A DNA stretch of 64,000 nt. Origin: Leishmania donovani (taxonomy: Eukaryota; Euglenozoa; Kinetoplastea; Trypanosomatida; Trypanosomatidae). A program made the position numbers and the translations under genes. The notes below the pieces were generated by a model. The model worked only from the letters and a program-made list of their open reading frames with translations, did not search any database and was not told where the DNA came from. The stretch lies in NCBI RefSeq assembly GCF_000227135.1, contig NC_018261.1, forward strand, positions 908,840 through 972,839. Direction: 5' to 3'. Below, in pieces: positions 31,893 through 40,869 of this stretch; positions within the stretch are counted from its first letter, which is position 1; each line of letters begins with the position of its first letter.

Positions 31893-32897
31893 TCAGAACC
31901 AGCGCCCCACCCTGCGGTCGGCCGTCGTAAAGGGCTCCACGGTGACGGTGTAGCGGCAGGTGTGGTCGCTCGCGTCAGCCAGGTCCGTCAAGGTGGCGGA
32001 GCGAACATCGGCGCGGTAGAACAGAGCAACAAGGTAGTCAAAGTAGGAGTCCTCGTCCTTGAGCGTCTCGGAGCGCGCAGTTCCCTGAAGGTCGACGTAG
32101 TCGTACACCTTTAGCTGACCCGAGTACGGCGTGATGCCGAGAAACTTGCAGAAGTCGTAGAGTGTAACCCCGTAGCAAAACGGCACCACATCGGTCCTCT
32201 CCTCGCCGTTGGGGAGGTCACGCCGATGGACTTTGATGCGGCGCATCTGGTCCAGCAGGAGAAAGAACTTCTTCCGCTTCGGCTCTGGCACACCAGCGAA
32301 CTCGAGCACTCGACCGGAGAGGTGATCCATGTTTGCAGGGTCAAGGTACGCGGAGCTCCACAGATTTGGATTCATGCCAATGAGCGTAGAGTCGTCGACG
32401 GCGTACTCCTTCTTCAGTACCTCGCACACATCCGGATGCACGTCCAGCAAGAAAAGAATCTCGTCCAGCAGCTTCGACGAGCCGTAGGTGATGCGCAGCC
32501 TCGGCAGTGCGTGCGGGGGGCGGCGATGGATGGCAGCCCACTTCTCGTAGTAGGCTCGACTAAATAGCAGCAGCAGCTGGTGCTCCTCAGGGGACAGGAG
32601 GCCGGGGTCGAGGTAGACGGGGTCCATGTTGTGGAACATGACCTGATCACTAAGCGCAAAGTAGGGGCAGGACTGCAGCTTCTGCCGCGTCGCCGGGTTG
32701 TCCCAGAGGGACTTGTCCACCTCCAGCAGCCCAGAGCCGCCTTGGCGAGGTGGCACGTAGTTCTGGGAGTCCACGCGGCCAGCGTACAGGTTGCCGTAGA
32801 AAGGTAGCCCGCCGGTCGACTGCATGGGTGAGTTGCCGGGGTAGAAGAACTGACGCTCACCCTCCAGGGCGAGCCGCCGTCCACTCTTCCGAAGCAT
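31893..32897 (-). CDS. Hypothetical protein, 334 aa, probably mitochondrial
   Basis: I do not recognise a domain. The protein is globular, with helical stretches (EEHQLLLLFSRAYYEKWAAIHRRPP; LDEILFLLDVHPDVCEVLKKEY; KKFFLLLDQMRRIKVHRRDL) and no membrane segment. The N terminus (MLRKSGRRLALEGERQFF) is basic, amphipathic and free of acidic residues for ten positions, typical of a trypanosomatid mitochondrial presequence. A clear trans-splice signal (AG at 32921-32922) places the cap 24 nt upstream of this ATG and excludes the in-frame ATG at 32969, whose extra residues are just the translated pyrimidine tract. A mitochondrial ribosome or assembly role is possible but only a guess. Confidence 0.7.
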   Translation of the reverse strand: MLRKSGRRLALEGERQFFYPGNSPMQSTGGLPFYGNLYAGRVDSQNYVPPRQGGSGLLEVDKSLWDNPATRQKLQSCPYFALSDQVMFHNMDPVYLDPGLLSPEEHQLLLLFSRAYYEKWAAIHRRPPHALPRLRITYGSSKLLDEILFLLDVHPDVCEVLKKEYAVDDSTLIGMNPNLWSSAYLDPANMDHLSGRVLEFAGVPEPKRKKFFLLLDQMRRIKVHRRDLPNGEERTDVVPFCYGVTLYDFCKFLGITPYSGQLKVYDYVDLQGTARSETLKDEDSYFDYLVALFYRADVRSATLTDLADASDHTCRYTVTVEPFTTADRRVGRWF

Positions 32898-32920
32898 GCT
32901 CACTGCAGGCGTCACGCAGG

Positions 32921-32945
32921 CTGCGAGATAGACAGGAAAAAAAAA
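32921..32945 (-). promoter_or_regulatory. Predicted spliced-leader acceptor and pyrimidine tract for the 334-aa gene
   Basis: On the minus strand a T9 run and CCTGTCTATCTCG lead to CAG, with the AG at 32921-32922. It sets the choice of start for the downstream gene. Confidence 0.65.
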
Positions 32946-33775
32946 TAGCGAAGAGGGAGCTACACGCAAAAGCGAGCGGGTTGAATCAGCCGCGTGCCGT
33001 CAGCAACGCAGGGGAGCACCCGTTGCACAGCGATCAGACCGACAGGCGAAAGAGTCGCTGGCGCGCATACAGACAAGCCAATGCCTGGAACTTGCTCTCG
33101 TCTTGTCGACCAAACAAAGACAGGAGAGGTACTATACAAACACAAAAGACGCAAGGGGCATGTGCCGCGGGCGAAGCAAGGCGATAGAAAGCGGCGCCAC
33201 ACACCCAGGCGCATGTGCATAAAACGTGAGCGCAACGGTGCCAGTCAGCGAAGAGGTGGAGAGGGAGATTTGGGAAGCCGATTTCCGCAGCATAGGATTC
33301 GTTTCCCGTTCCCCTTTGTTGCCTTGTACGGGGATGCGAATCAGCCATGCCAACGCAGCGTCGCCCCCTTTGCGAGGGCCTGCAGCACACACACGCTCGC
33401 TGGGTTCGCCACGGACACAACAGACAAAACGCCATCCGGATCTGCGAGAAGGCAGCAGCACACGCCAGCGCCCACCAACGTCCACAGAGACTTCCATACC
33501 GCGCCAGCTGCCAAGAGACGCGCAATCGGAGGAGACTCCAAGCCTGAGCAACCCGGACTACCGAAGATGGCAACGGTACAAGAAACAGGGACGACGCGCC
33601 ACTCGCGCTTACAACGCGCCTTCATTCACGCTTTTCTTTTTCGCTTTGAGTCCCGGCCACCGCACACCACGTAAACACGGCAGGCGGAAGAAACGTACAC
33701 GCGAAAAACGAACCATTCCAGCAGCGCACTCATTGTGCGGTACAACAGGAGTCGTGGGCCCCTATGCCTTCACTA

Positions 33776-34320
33776 CCCCTGGCCTGCCACAGGCCCCCCG
33801 CCTCTCCTCATCGCGTGGTGGGAAGCACCCGGTGGACACGCGCGTCGCAGCAATGGGCCAGCTCAGCCATGCGAGAGCACGGCCATCCGCCGNNNNNNNN
33901 NNNNNNNNNNNNNNNNNNNNNNNNNNNNNNNNNNNNNNNNNCCCGCCCCATCATGCAGGTCCCCACCTCTGGTGCATCCCTCGCGAGGTGGCTCGGGCTC
34001 CCCCCACCACACCAGTGGGCAGCGTGAGGGGCGGGGGGCGGGATGCGTTTCCAGTCGCGCCGACACCCTGCGTCCTCATAGGGATCGCACAAGCTGTGCG
34101 TACTGACGCAGGTCGCTCCGACGCCACGCCGTCCAGGACCTCACCGCCGACACCAGCAGCGATGCATTGCTCTGGCATGCCCGCGTCGTAGGCGCCCGAC
34201 TCTGACACCACCATAAACTGGTTGGGCATTGCCAGGGATAGAGGGTGGCCGCTCGGCTTGCCCACCGCGCAGGGGTGTGCCGGACCCTGTGATACCACGC
34301 ACTGCGAGGGTGGCCCCCTC
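33776..34320 (+). mobile_element. Family A dispersed repeat, copy A2 (SIDER-like)
   Basis: It begins CCCCTGGCCTGCCACAGG and ends after CCTGTGATACCACGCACTG. It is antisense to the flanking genes if the CCCTGG end is the 5' end, as in trypanosomatid retroposons. Between 33942 and 34310 it differs from inverted copy A3 at only a few positions. GGGCCAGCTCAGCCATGCG and CACGGCCA recall the retroposon signature from memory. It has a 49-N gap at 33893-33941. Confidence 0.65.
33893..33941. other. Assembly gap, 49 N
   Basis: Between the common blocks CACGGCCA and CCCGCCCCATC, A3 has 56 bp, while A2 has 7 bp plus 49 N, also 56. The gap therefore spans the C-rich tract and its size is exact. Confidence 0.85.
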
Positions 34321-34680
34321 TTCCCCATCACGAAGGGCGAGCAAAGAGGTGCTAAGAGCGATAACAGCGGCGCCGTCTGAGGCGGCCGAGGTGATGGCGT
34401 GCGAGAAGGCGGGCGGAAAGATGTTCGCGCCCGTTCAGGAGTGATGCGTGTGCCAGTGCGTGCGCGCTTGCGGCTCACGCAGAGATGTGACAGAGGATGG
34501 GCAAGAAAACAACGAGAGGAACCGCTGGGGCGGAGAAGAGGGACGCAAACTCGACCGCCTCCCCGCTGTTGCAGCACGAAAGCGTAGGAAGTCCTGGGGA
34601 CGGAGGGAGGAGTGAAAAGACGTAGCTGCAGTTGATGGCGATTGTGACCGGTGCGGAGGAGGTGGAAGCACCGTGGGCCG

Positions 34681-35745
34681 CTATGAGGATGCGGCCTCCG
34701 CGAAGTACTGAGTCCGCAGGGCGGACGCCAGCTCCACATTTACGGGGAAGAGAAGCTCTGCCTTGACGTCTGACACCTGCTGCACCGTTCCCGCGGTCGC
34801 GCCGAGCGCCCGAACTGCCTCCTCGTAGAACCTGCGTGTCTCCGAGTCCCCATACAGCAGCACCGACTGAACTGGCATGATCGTCGGACTTGTGCCCAGG
34901 ATGAAGAGCAACTTGCTTTCAAGAATGTCCTTTAGGGTGAGCTTGGCATGCTGCACACTACCGAGGCCGCACGCCTGCAGGACCCGGTACGTTGTCTTAA
35001 GCGTAATCCCGACGAGGATGTCCTCCTCGGCGCTGCACCACCACGTTCCGTCCGACTTCTGCAGAAGGTAGTTCGACCGCGAACCCTCGGGAACGAGGTA
35101 AGCGTCGGCGGCGTCGTGCACGAGTAGCACCTCATACACACCATTCTCGGTCAGGTAGGCGTGAGCGCGATCGCGCAGCCCCATCTGGGCCACTTTCGCA
35201 TTGGGATTGATGCGGTGCGCGTTAAACAGTAAGCCGAGCTTGGCACCTTCGCGGTACATGGACTCTGAAGGGTAAGACGACTTGGCAAGCATGATAATGA
35301 CGGGTATCGGGAACGCCTCTGCTTGTTTGGTGGACGCACCGGTGGCCGGAATCCATGACAGCAACTTCACATTCTTTTCGGTGACGCCGTCCAGGTAAAC
35401 GCCCGGCGACTCGATGTACGCCTGCAGACGCGCCTGAACAAGAGACTGCAGCTCGGCTGGGAGGGCGAGCGCCGGGGCGGCAAGGGTAAGACTGTGCGTG
35501 AAGCGCTCAGCATAAGATTTCTTGAACAATATATGGCCATTTCGTGAACGCATGACGTCGTAGACAAGCTGGTACGCCGGTTCGGCATCGTCCGCTGCAC
35601 CACCGGCGGCAGCGCTGCGGAAGGCTTTCGTCTCGATGGCCAACGGTGCTGCGGACACATCGGCGAAGGAGGCGAAAAAGTGGACAAAGGCGCAGTTTTG
35701 CTCTGTCGCCACCATCCGGCGCACGACAAAAGGGATGCGCTCCAT
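34681..35745 (-). CDS. Aminotransferase class IV (PLP-dependent, branched-chain/D-amino-acid type)
   Basis: The 354-residue protein has the fold-type IV signature: a PLP-lysine candidate K184 in NAKVAQ, then GVYEVLLVHD, PEGSRSN (219-225), and EEDILVGITLKT. These correspond in order to the K-(S/T)-x-N, E-A-(I/L), E-(G/A)-(S/T)-S-N and L-x-G-(I/V)-T blocks of the family. The usual Asn after the lysine is Gln here, and the second half is better conserved than the first. The enzyme should be cytosolic and transfer amino groups between amino and oxo acids; the substrate cannot be told. The frame is open upstream, with in-frame ATGs at 35838 (385 aa) and 36015; I prefer 35745, but 35838 is possible. 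Confidence 0.8.
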   Translation of the reverse strand: MERIPFVVRRMVATEQNCAFVHFFASFADVSAAPLAIETKAFRSAAAGGAADDAEPAYQLVYDVMRSRNGHILFKKSYAERFTHSLTLAAPALALPAELQSLVQARLQAYIESPGVYLDGVTEKNVKLLSWIPATGASTKQAEAFPIPVIIMLAKSSYPSESMYREGAKLGLLFNAHRINPNAKVAQMGLRDRAHAYLTENGVYEVLLVHDAADAYLVPEGSRSNYLLQKSDGTWWCSAEEDILVGITLKTTYRVLQACGLGSVQHAKLTLKDILESKLLFILGTSPTIMPVQSVLLYGDSETRRFYEEAVRALGATAGTVQQVSDVKAELLFPVNVELASALRTQYFAEAASS

Positions 35746-36556
35746 CGTGTTTTTTGTCCGCGTCCGCTGTAGTGATGTGTCCGTCCACTTGTCCAGAGAT
35801 GAAACACCAGCAAGGAGCGAGAGGTAAGCGCATTTCATCGGGAGGGGCGGATGCGGGTGTGAGGCATCCGTGGAGAAAAGAGTGGTGCAATCAAAGACGG
35901 AGAGGGGAAGGTGAACAGAAGATCGAGTGGGACGTGCACACACGAGATGAAAACACCGGAGCGTCAGGCATGCGTAAACAAAACAGCAACAACAAAAAAA
36001 ATGCTGGTCGCACAACGGCGTTCGAGAGCGAGAGCCTCTGCTTCTCTTGCACTCCGATCGGCTCCCGCACTACCACCACCACCACCCACGTGCAGTTAAT
36101 ATCGGTCCATGCGGTTCAGCAGGAGAGAGAGAGGCACATCGCTAACAGGGTGCGCACTGCACAGAAGCGAAGAATACGACTGGGCTCTTGTTTGCTTGCC
36201 TCCTGTGACTCTTTTCGTGGTATTATTATCCAGTTGACTTGGAAGATTTGCAGGCGATAAAGCGAACACAAGACCGAGCGCGCAATGAGCACAGGTACTA
36301 ACAATCACACTCGCATACGCAAATGATGAGCAGCCAAGACCGGGCAAAACACGCACACGCACTAAAGGCTGAGACGTCATGTCGGCGAGGAAGAAAAGAC
36401 GGGCACAGCCTCCATCCGCTCCGGGTCGCACGGCGATCAACCTTGAGCACAAGAATGGAGAGTGAGGGAGTGCGCTCGAGGAGGACAGGAAGCACCGACG
36501 CCGCTTTGAGCGCAAAACGCGTGCGTCATCAGCGCCTTCTCCACTTCCTGATCGCC
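35746..36556. other. Intergenic region, ALG2 to aminotransferase
   Basis: This 0.8-kb spacer has pyrimidine tracts on the minus strand. No gene is seen. Confidence 0.6.
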
Positions 36557-38209
36557 TCAGTCGCTCTTTGCCTTTTGTGAAGATTTACCTGCCTTTGAGG
36601 CGGCCTCTTTCTTGGCAAGCTCGATGCCCTCAGCCAACAACTTCTTGTCCGCCTCACTCCGCAGGCGCACCAGGCGCGTCACTAGCTGCATGCTGAACGC
36701 CTCCATGCTGAACTTCTCGAGGACGCGGGCGCGACCTTGTGCACCAACCTTGGCGGCGTAGACCGGGTCGCGCGCAAAGCGCGCCATCTTCTCCGCAAAC
36801 GCCGCCGGCTCCGGCGACGACAAGAGTCCGCCGCACTTTGACGGGTCTTCCAGCTCCACGCTGCCGACGCTCTCGCACGGGCCGCCATCGGCGATCGCGA
36901 CAACCGGCTTCGAGTACGCCATGGCCTCCACCGGCACAATGCCGAAGTGTTCACGAGAGGGCGTGTACACGAGTGCCCGCATCTCAGACAGCAGCACGGC
37001 CTTTTCATCGTCGCTAATGTTCTTTAGGTAGCGCACCTGGGAAGCTGGAATGCGCAGCTTCGTTGTCGCAAGCGCGGCAAGCTCGTCGGCGTACTGCACG
37101 TTCTCCGCCAACCGGGGGTCGTAGCCGCCGGCGATGATCAGCATCAGCGGCTTTTTACCCTCTGCACCCTTGAACTCGCCCGTCGACAGCAGGAGCGCGA
37201 AGGCCTCGATGGCCAGCTCGATATTTTTCTTACGCTCGTAGCGGTTAATGGAGACGAAGGTGACAGCGCCGCTCACTGCCTGTTTCAGCTCCCGCAACGC
37301 TGCAGACTGGGACAGGGTGTCCTCTGTCACCTCGCGTACCTTCATCTCCACCGGCGGGTAAAAGATATCGGTGACCTCGTGGATTTTGTCGGCCAGCGTC
37401 GGGAATGTGTCGATGCACACCTGACGCGAGAACTTGGAGTTGCACACGATGTTCGTTGCAAACTTCATGGAAGAGGCCTCCACCTGGTCGAAGAAGCCGC
37501 GATAGGTCTCGTGCCACGGAGCCAAACCAGAGCCGGCGCTTTTGAAGGTCCTGTCTGGGTTGCGGTTCGGGTCACAGAGCTGGTCAGGGAAGTGGCTGTA
37601 GAAGAGTATCGGTGTTCTGCCGGCGAAAAAGTGAAGGACCGGCATCGCCGCCGCCACCTGGTCTACAACGAAGCAGTCTGTGTTCGGAAAGCTCCAGCAT
37701 GTCGCGAAGGCGGCGAAGCCCATGCGAATCGTGGCGCACAGCACCCTGGCGCGGCCGAAGATACTGGCGGGCAGCGCGCTGCCCCGCACCACAATGCGCA
37801 CCGTACCATCCGTCGTCTCCTCGAAGGCTCGACTGCGGTCGTGGTGATTCGTGACGATGATCAACTCGACGAGGCGGATCGATTGGCGCTTCTGGAGTCC
37901 AACAGCGGCATCGATGATCAGCCGCTCCGCGCCACCGATGCCGAGGTCCGGGTGGAGGAAGGCGACGCGCAGCGGCTCCTTGGACAGCAGGTCAGCTGAC
38001 GCATCGGTCTCAGGCGCGTGGTCCTCACCCTCCCTCTCCTCCACCGCACCGTTCCCCAAAGGCCCGTACAGTTTTTCGTAAGCGTCGACGACCCTCTTCC
38101 GCCTCTGCACGTACATCTCCGTCGTCCGGATGCGCACAAACATAATGAGGTAGTTCACCACACACGCCGCCCCGAAGGCGTAGAGGAAACCGAGCAGCAT
38201 GAGCTCCAT
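36557..38209 (-). CDS. ALG2: ALG2 alpha-1,3/1,6-mannosyltransferase (GT4)
   Basis: The 550-residue protein is predicted to add the second and third mannoses to dolichol-linked Man1GlcNAc2 on the cytosolic face of the ER. A hydrophobic segment (about 5-25) anchors it. The glycosyltransferase 4 domain begins near residue 80 with FLHPDLGIGGAERL (84-97), the ALG2 hallmark. NRYERKKNIELAIEAF is the second-domain start, and the EX7E pair (E420 and E428 in REHFGIVPVEAM) is the GT4 catalytic motif. A Lys/Ala/Ser tail ends the protein. Human ALG2 is about 415 aa; the extra length is the N-terminal linker, inserts and the tail. Trypanosomatid N-glycosylation uses truncated dolichol-linked donors, but this step is kept. 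Confidence 0.93.
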   Translation of the reverse strand: MELMLLGFLYAFGAACVVNYLIMFVRIRTTEMYVQRRKRVVDAYEKLYGPLGNGAVEEREGEDHAPETDASADLLSKEPLRVAFLHPDLGIGGAERLIIDAAVGLQKRQSIRLVELIIVTNHHDRSRAFEETTDGTVRIVVRGSALPASIFGRARVLCATIRMGFAAFATCWSFPNTDCFVVDQVAAAMPVLHFFAGRTPILFYSHFPDQLCDPNRNPDRTFKSAGSGLAPWHETYRGFFDQVEASSMKFATNIVCNSKFSRQVCIDTFPTLADKIHEVTDIFYPPVEMKVREVTEDTLSQSAALRELKQAVSGAVTFVSINRYERKKNIELAIEAFALLLSTGEFKGAEGKKPLMLIIAGGYDPRLAENVQYADELAALATTKLRIPASQVRYLKNISDDEKAVLLSEMRALVYTPSREHFGIVPVEAMAYSKPVVAIADGGPCESVGSVELEDPSKCGGLLSSPEPAAFAEKMARFARDPVYAAKVGAQGRARVLEKFSMEAFSMQLVTRLVRLRSEADKKLLAEGIELAKKEAASKAGKSSQKAKSD

Positions 38210-40869
38210 TTTTGTCTGTTCTGCTCACTCGCGATGAGCTTATCTGTTCCTCTTTTTTCTTGAGGTTGAGAAAGACGAAGAAGAGGAGTCAAAGGACGAG
38301 AAGAGCATGAAAAGAAGAACAAGGCAGCACTTTAATACACGCATAGGTCGGATGCGACTGGGACATGGAGGGGAGAGACGGACGTGGTGTGTAGGGGTGA
38401 GGGGCGTGTAGAGGTGAGCAGGCGCAGCGTGCGATCCGGCCGATGTAGGGCTGATCTTGTCGCTGAGACAACGCAGACACAAAAATACAAAAAAAAAATA
38501 GAAGGCAGAATAATAGAGATAGCGGCAGCAGCGGCAGGGAACAAGGTCACGCGGGCGGACGAAAGAGAGAGAGAGTTAGATGCATGTATGTATATGTACA
38601 TATAAGCAAAGCGAGCACGTGCTCCGCACGATAGCGTTACCCGGAACGCGTGAATGCGCTCTGGTCAAAGGGGGCGGGCGTCTATGATTGAAAAGGCGTC
38701 AAGGGGACGGCAAAGGGAGTGTAGACGCGGGGGGGGGGGCACAGGGAGAGAGAAAGAAACAGGACGCGGGAGGGGAAAAGGGCGCCAACCGTTACGAGAC
38801 CGCCCAACTGCCAGTTGCCGAAAAGACACCCGGCGCAGAGAGGCAGGAAAAAAAAAGGAGAGAAAGAGGTACAGAAGGGGAGGATGTACGAGAGAAAACA
38901 GTGATGGCGTATGCAGCGATCACCCGATGAGGTGGAGGGGGGGGGCGAGGAGAGCGTTACATCTGCGGCAAGCCAAGAGCACATGGTTGTGTCGCGGTGC
39001 CGTAGGAGTACGCCGCCTCGTAACTTACTCCGCCTCCAGTGAGTGGCAGCTCTGAATAGCATTGTCATGCGCTCCAGTACGCTCAAAGAAACGCTGGCGT
39101 TCGTTTTTTTTTGGTTTTCCGCAGAGGCTGACGTTCCGTCTAGTAAAATGTGTGCGTCGCTTCCCCGATGCGCATTCGCCCAACATGATGTCCTTGAAAC
39201 TAGATGTGCGCTGCCTACCGTGCTGAGCAGCGCACACACCGCCAACGCGAGTTTGCACAACGACACACCCACGCGTGCTGCCCTTCTCGGCTGTCGAGCA
39301 TACCGGCAAGCCGTGCACTCTCTTCAGCTGCGGTATGCACTTTGTTTTTCCTTCGCTCTCCGATCTACACGAGCCACCGCCGACACTCACCTCACAGCCC
39401 ATCACGACTGTCTCCTGCCTGTCCCGACATATTCACTCTTGCTGCTGAGCGCGCGCATAAGAGAAAGAGGGGGGGGACAAGATCGAGGCAATAGTGAATA
39501 TACAGCGGCCGATAAGACGGCAGGGCATCCCCTTCAGGAAAACAGGCTCGGAGGGGTGAGGAGGGAAGAAGGAAGAACCACAGACGATTCCGTGAGATAC
39601 ACCGGTACACGCTAGGGCGAAACAACAACACAACAGCAAAAAAAACAAGAAAATAGATGAGACTCACATCAAGAACAAAAAGCCTGCCCACAGGCACACA
39701 CACACGCACACACGCGCAAACTCACGTACATAGAAGCGAAAAAGTAATAATAATAAGAGAGTAGGGACTCTCGACATCTGTCCCTCTTCCCCTCTCTCTC
39801 AACGAGCAGCACACACACACACAAGCACACAGAGCAACGGCATCATGGGAGAGAGGCCCAGACATCCAGCACACAAAAGAAAAAGAAAACGAAACATCCA
39901 CGCTCACACCTCGCCGGCTCGCACAGAAACAGAGGCACAAACACCTGCTCGCACATGCACGCATTCACATACACATGCACACACAGAGGGGCAAGCGCTA
40001 ACATGCCCAAGTGCCTCGAGCAGACGCAGGACACATCACGAGAAAGAAACAGAAAAAAAGAGGGGGAGTGCGAACATACTTGCGGGCGAGTGGAAGCGAG
40101 AAGGAAAAAAAAAGGTGGAGGGGGCACCGTCGAAAAGCAAGCGAAAAAACAAACCATAGGAAAAACACGACAAAGGCGAGCGAAACGGGACAAAACAAAA
40201 GGGGCAGTCTTCTCTAATCACAGAAAAAGGAAAGAAGAGGGCATGGAGACATGAAACTCACAAAGATTGAAGGCAAGCCAACACGAAACAAAATACAAAA
40301 ATCGTGGGGGGAGGGTGGCGGAGAAGCCGCCAGCAAGCGGCATGTCAGTTTTGCTTGTGAATGCGCAAGCGGCGTCTCGAGCCTGCGCGACGACCCACGG
40401 AAACTGCACCAAGCGAGCCAATCAACCGAGGAATCCAGCCACCCCCACGCGCGCTACCCTAGTCTAACATACGGCGTGCATGTAAAGACGGCCAACATAA
40501 AGAACAAGATGAGGCTCATAGCCCCATACATTAGGCAGCATAGAAAGGCAAAACGAAGCGCAAACATCGCCAGAGAGAGAGAGACCAAAAATATCACGGA
40601 GGAGGAGGAAGGAGGGGAGGTGGAGAATGGACAAGAGGCGGACGCAGTAGGTGGGCCATGCAATCAACAAGAGCGCAGTGCGAAAACAAAAAAAAAGAAG
40701 AAACGGAAGAGCAGAAACGAATCAGCCATAGCGAACGAGTGCGAGACGCTCTGTTCGTTTTTCTTACCCCACCATGAGCAGAGGGTGTCCGAAGAGGTGA
40801 AAGAAGGCCGGTGGCAGAGGCGCTACTGCGCCTTTCCGTCCCCGCATACGGACGACTCCGTGCGTGACA
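38210..40869. other. Intergenic region, TPR-DnaJ gene to ALG2
   Basis: This 2.7-kb spacer has a non-repetitive block at 38950-39420 with no convincing frame. The remainder is CA-rich or purine-rich low-complexity DNA. A 196-codon minus-strand frame at 38682-39272 starts like a signal peptide but its second half is pyrimidine-tract translation, so it is not listed as a gene. Confidence 0.5.

Larger units (their letters stand above)
32898..34680. other. Intergenic region with repeat A2, aminotransferase to 334-aa gene
   Basis: Copy A2 (33776-34320) begins about 360 bp beyond the aminotransferase stop codon. The rest is of mixed composition without an accepted gene. Confidence 0.55.

Noticed and set aside
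38682..39272. Minus-strand frame beginning with a signal-peptide-like stretch (MGVSLCKLALAVCALLSTVG)
   Set aside because: No cysteine pattern, domain or balanced composition follows, and the second half reads through pyrimidine tracts. No clean trans-splice signal was seen.
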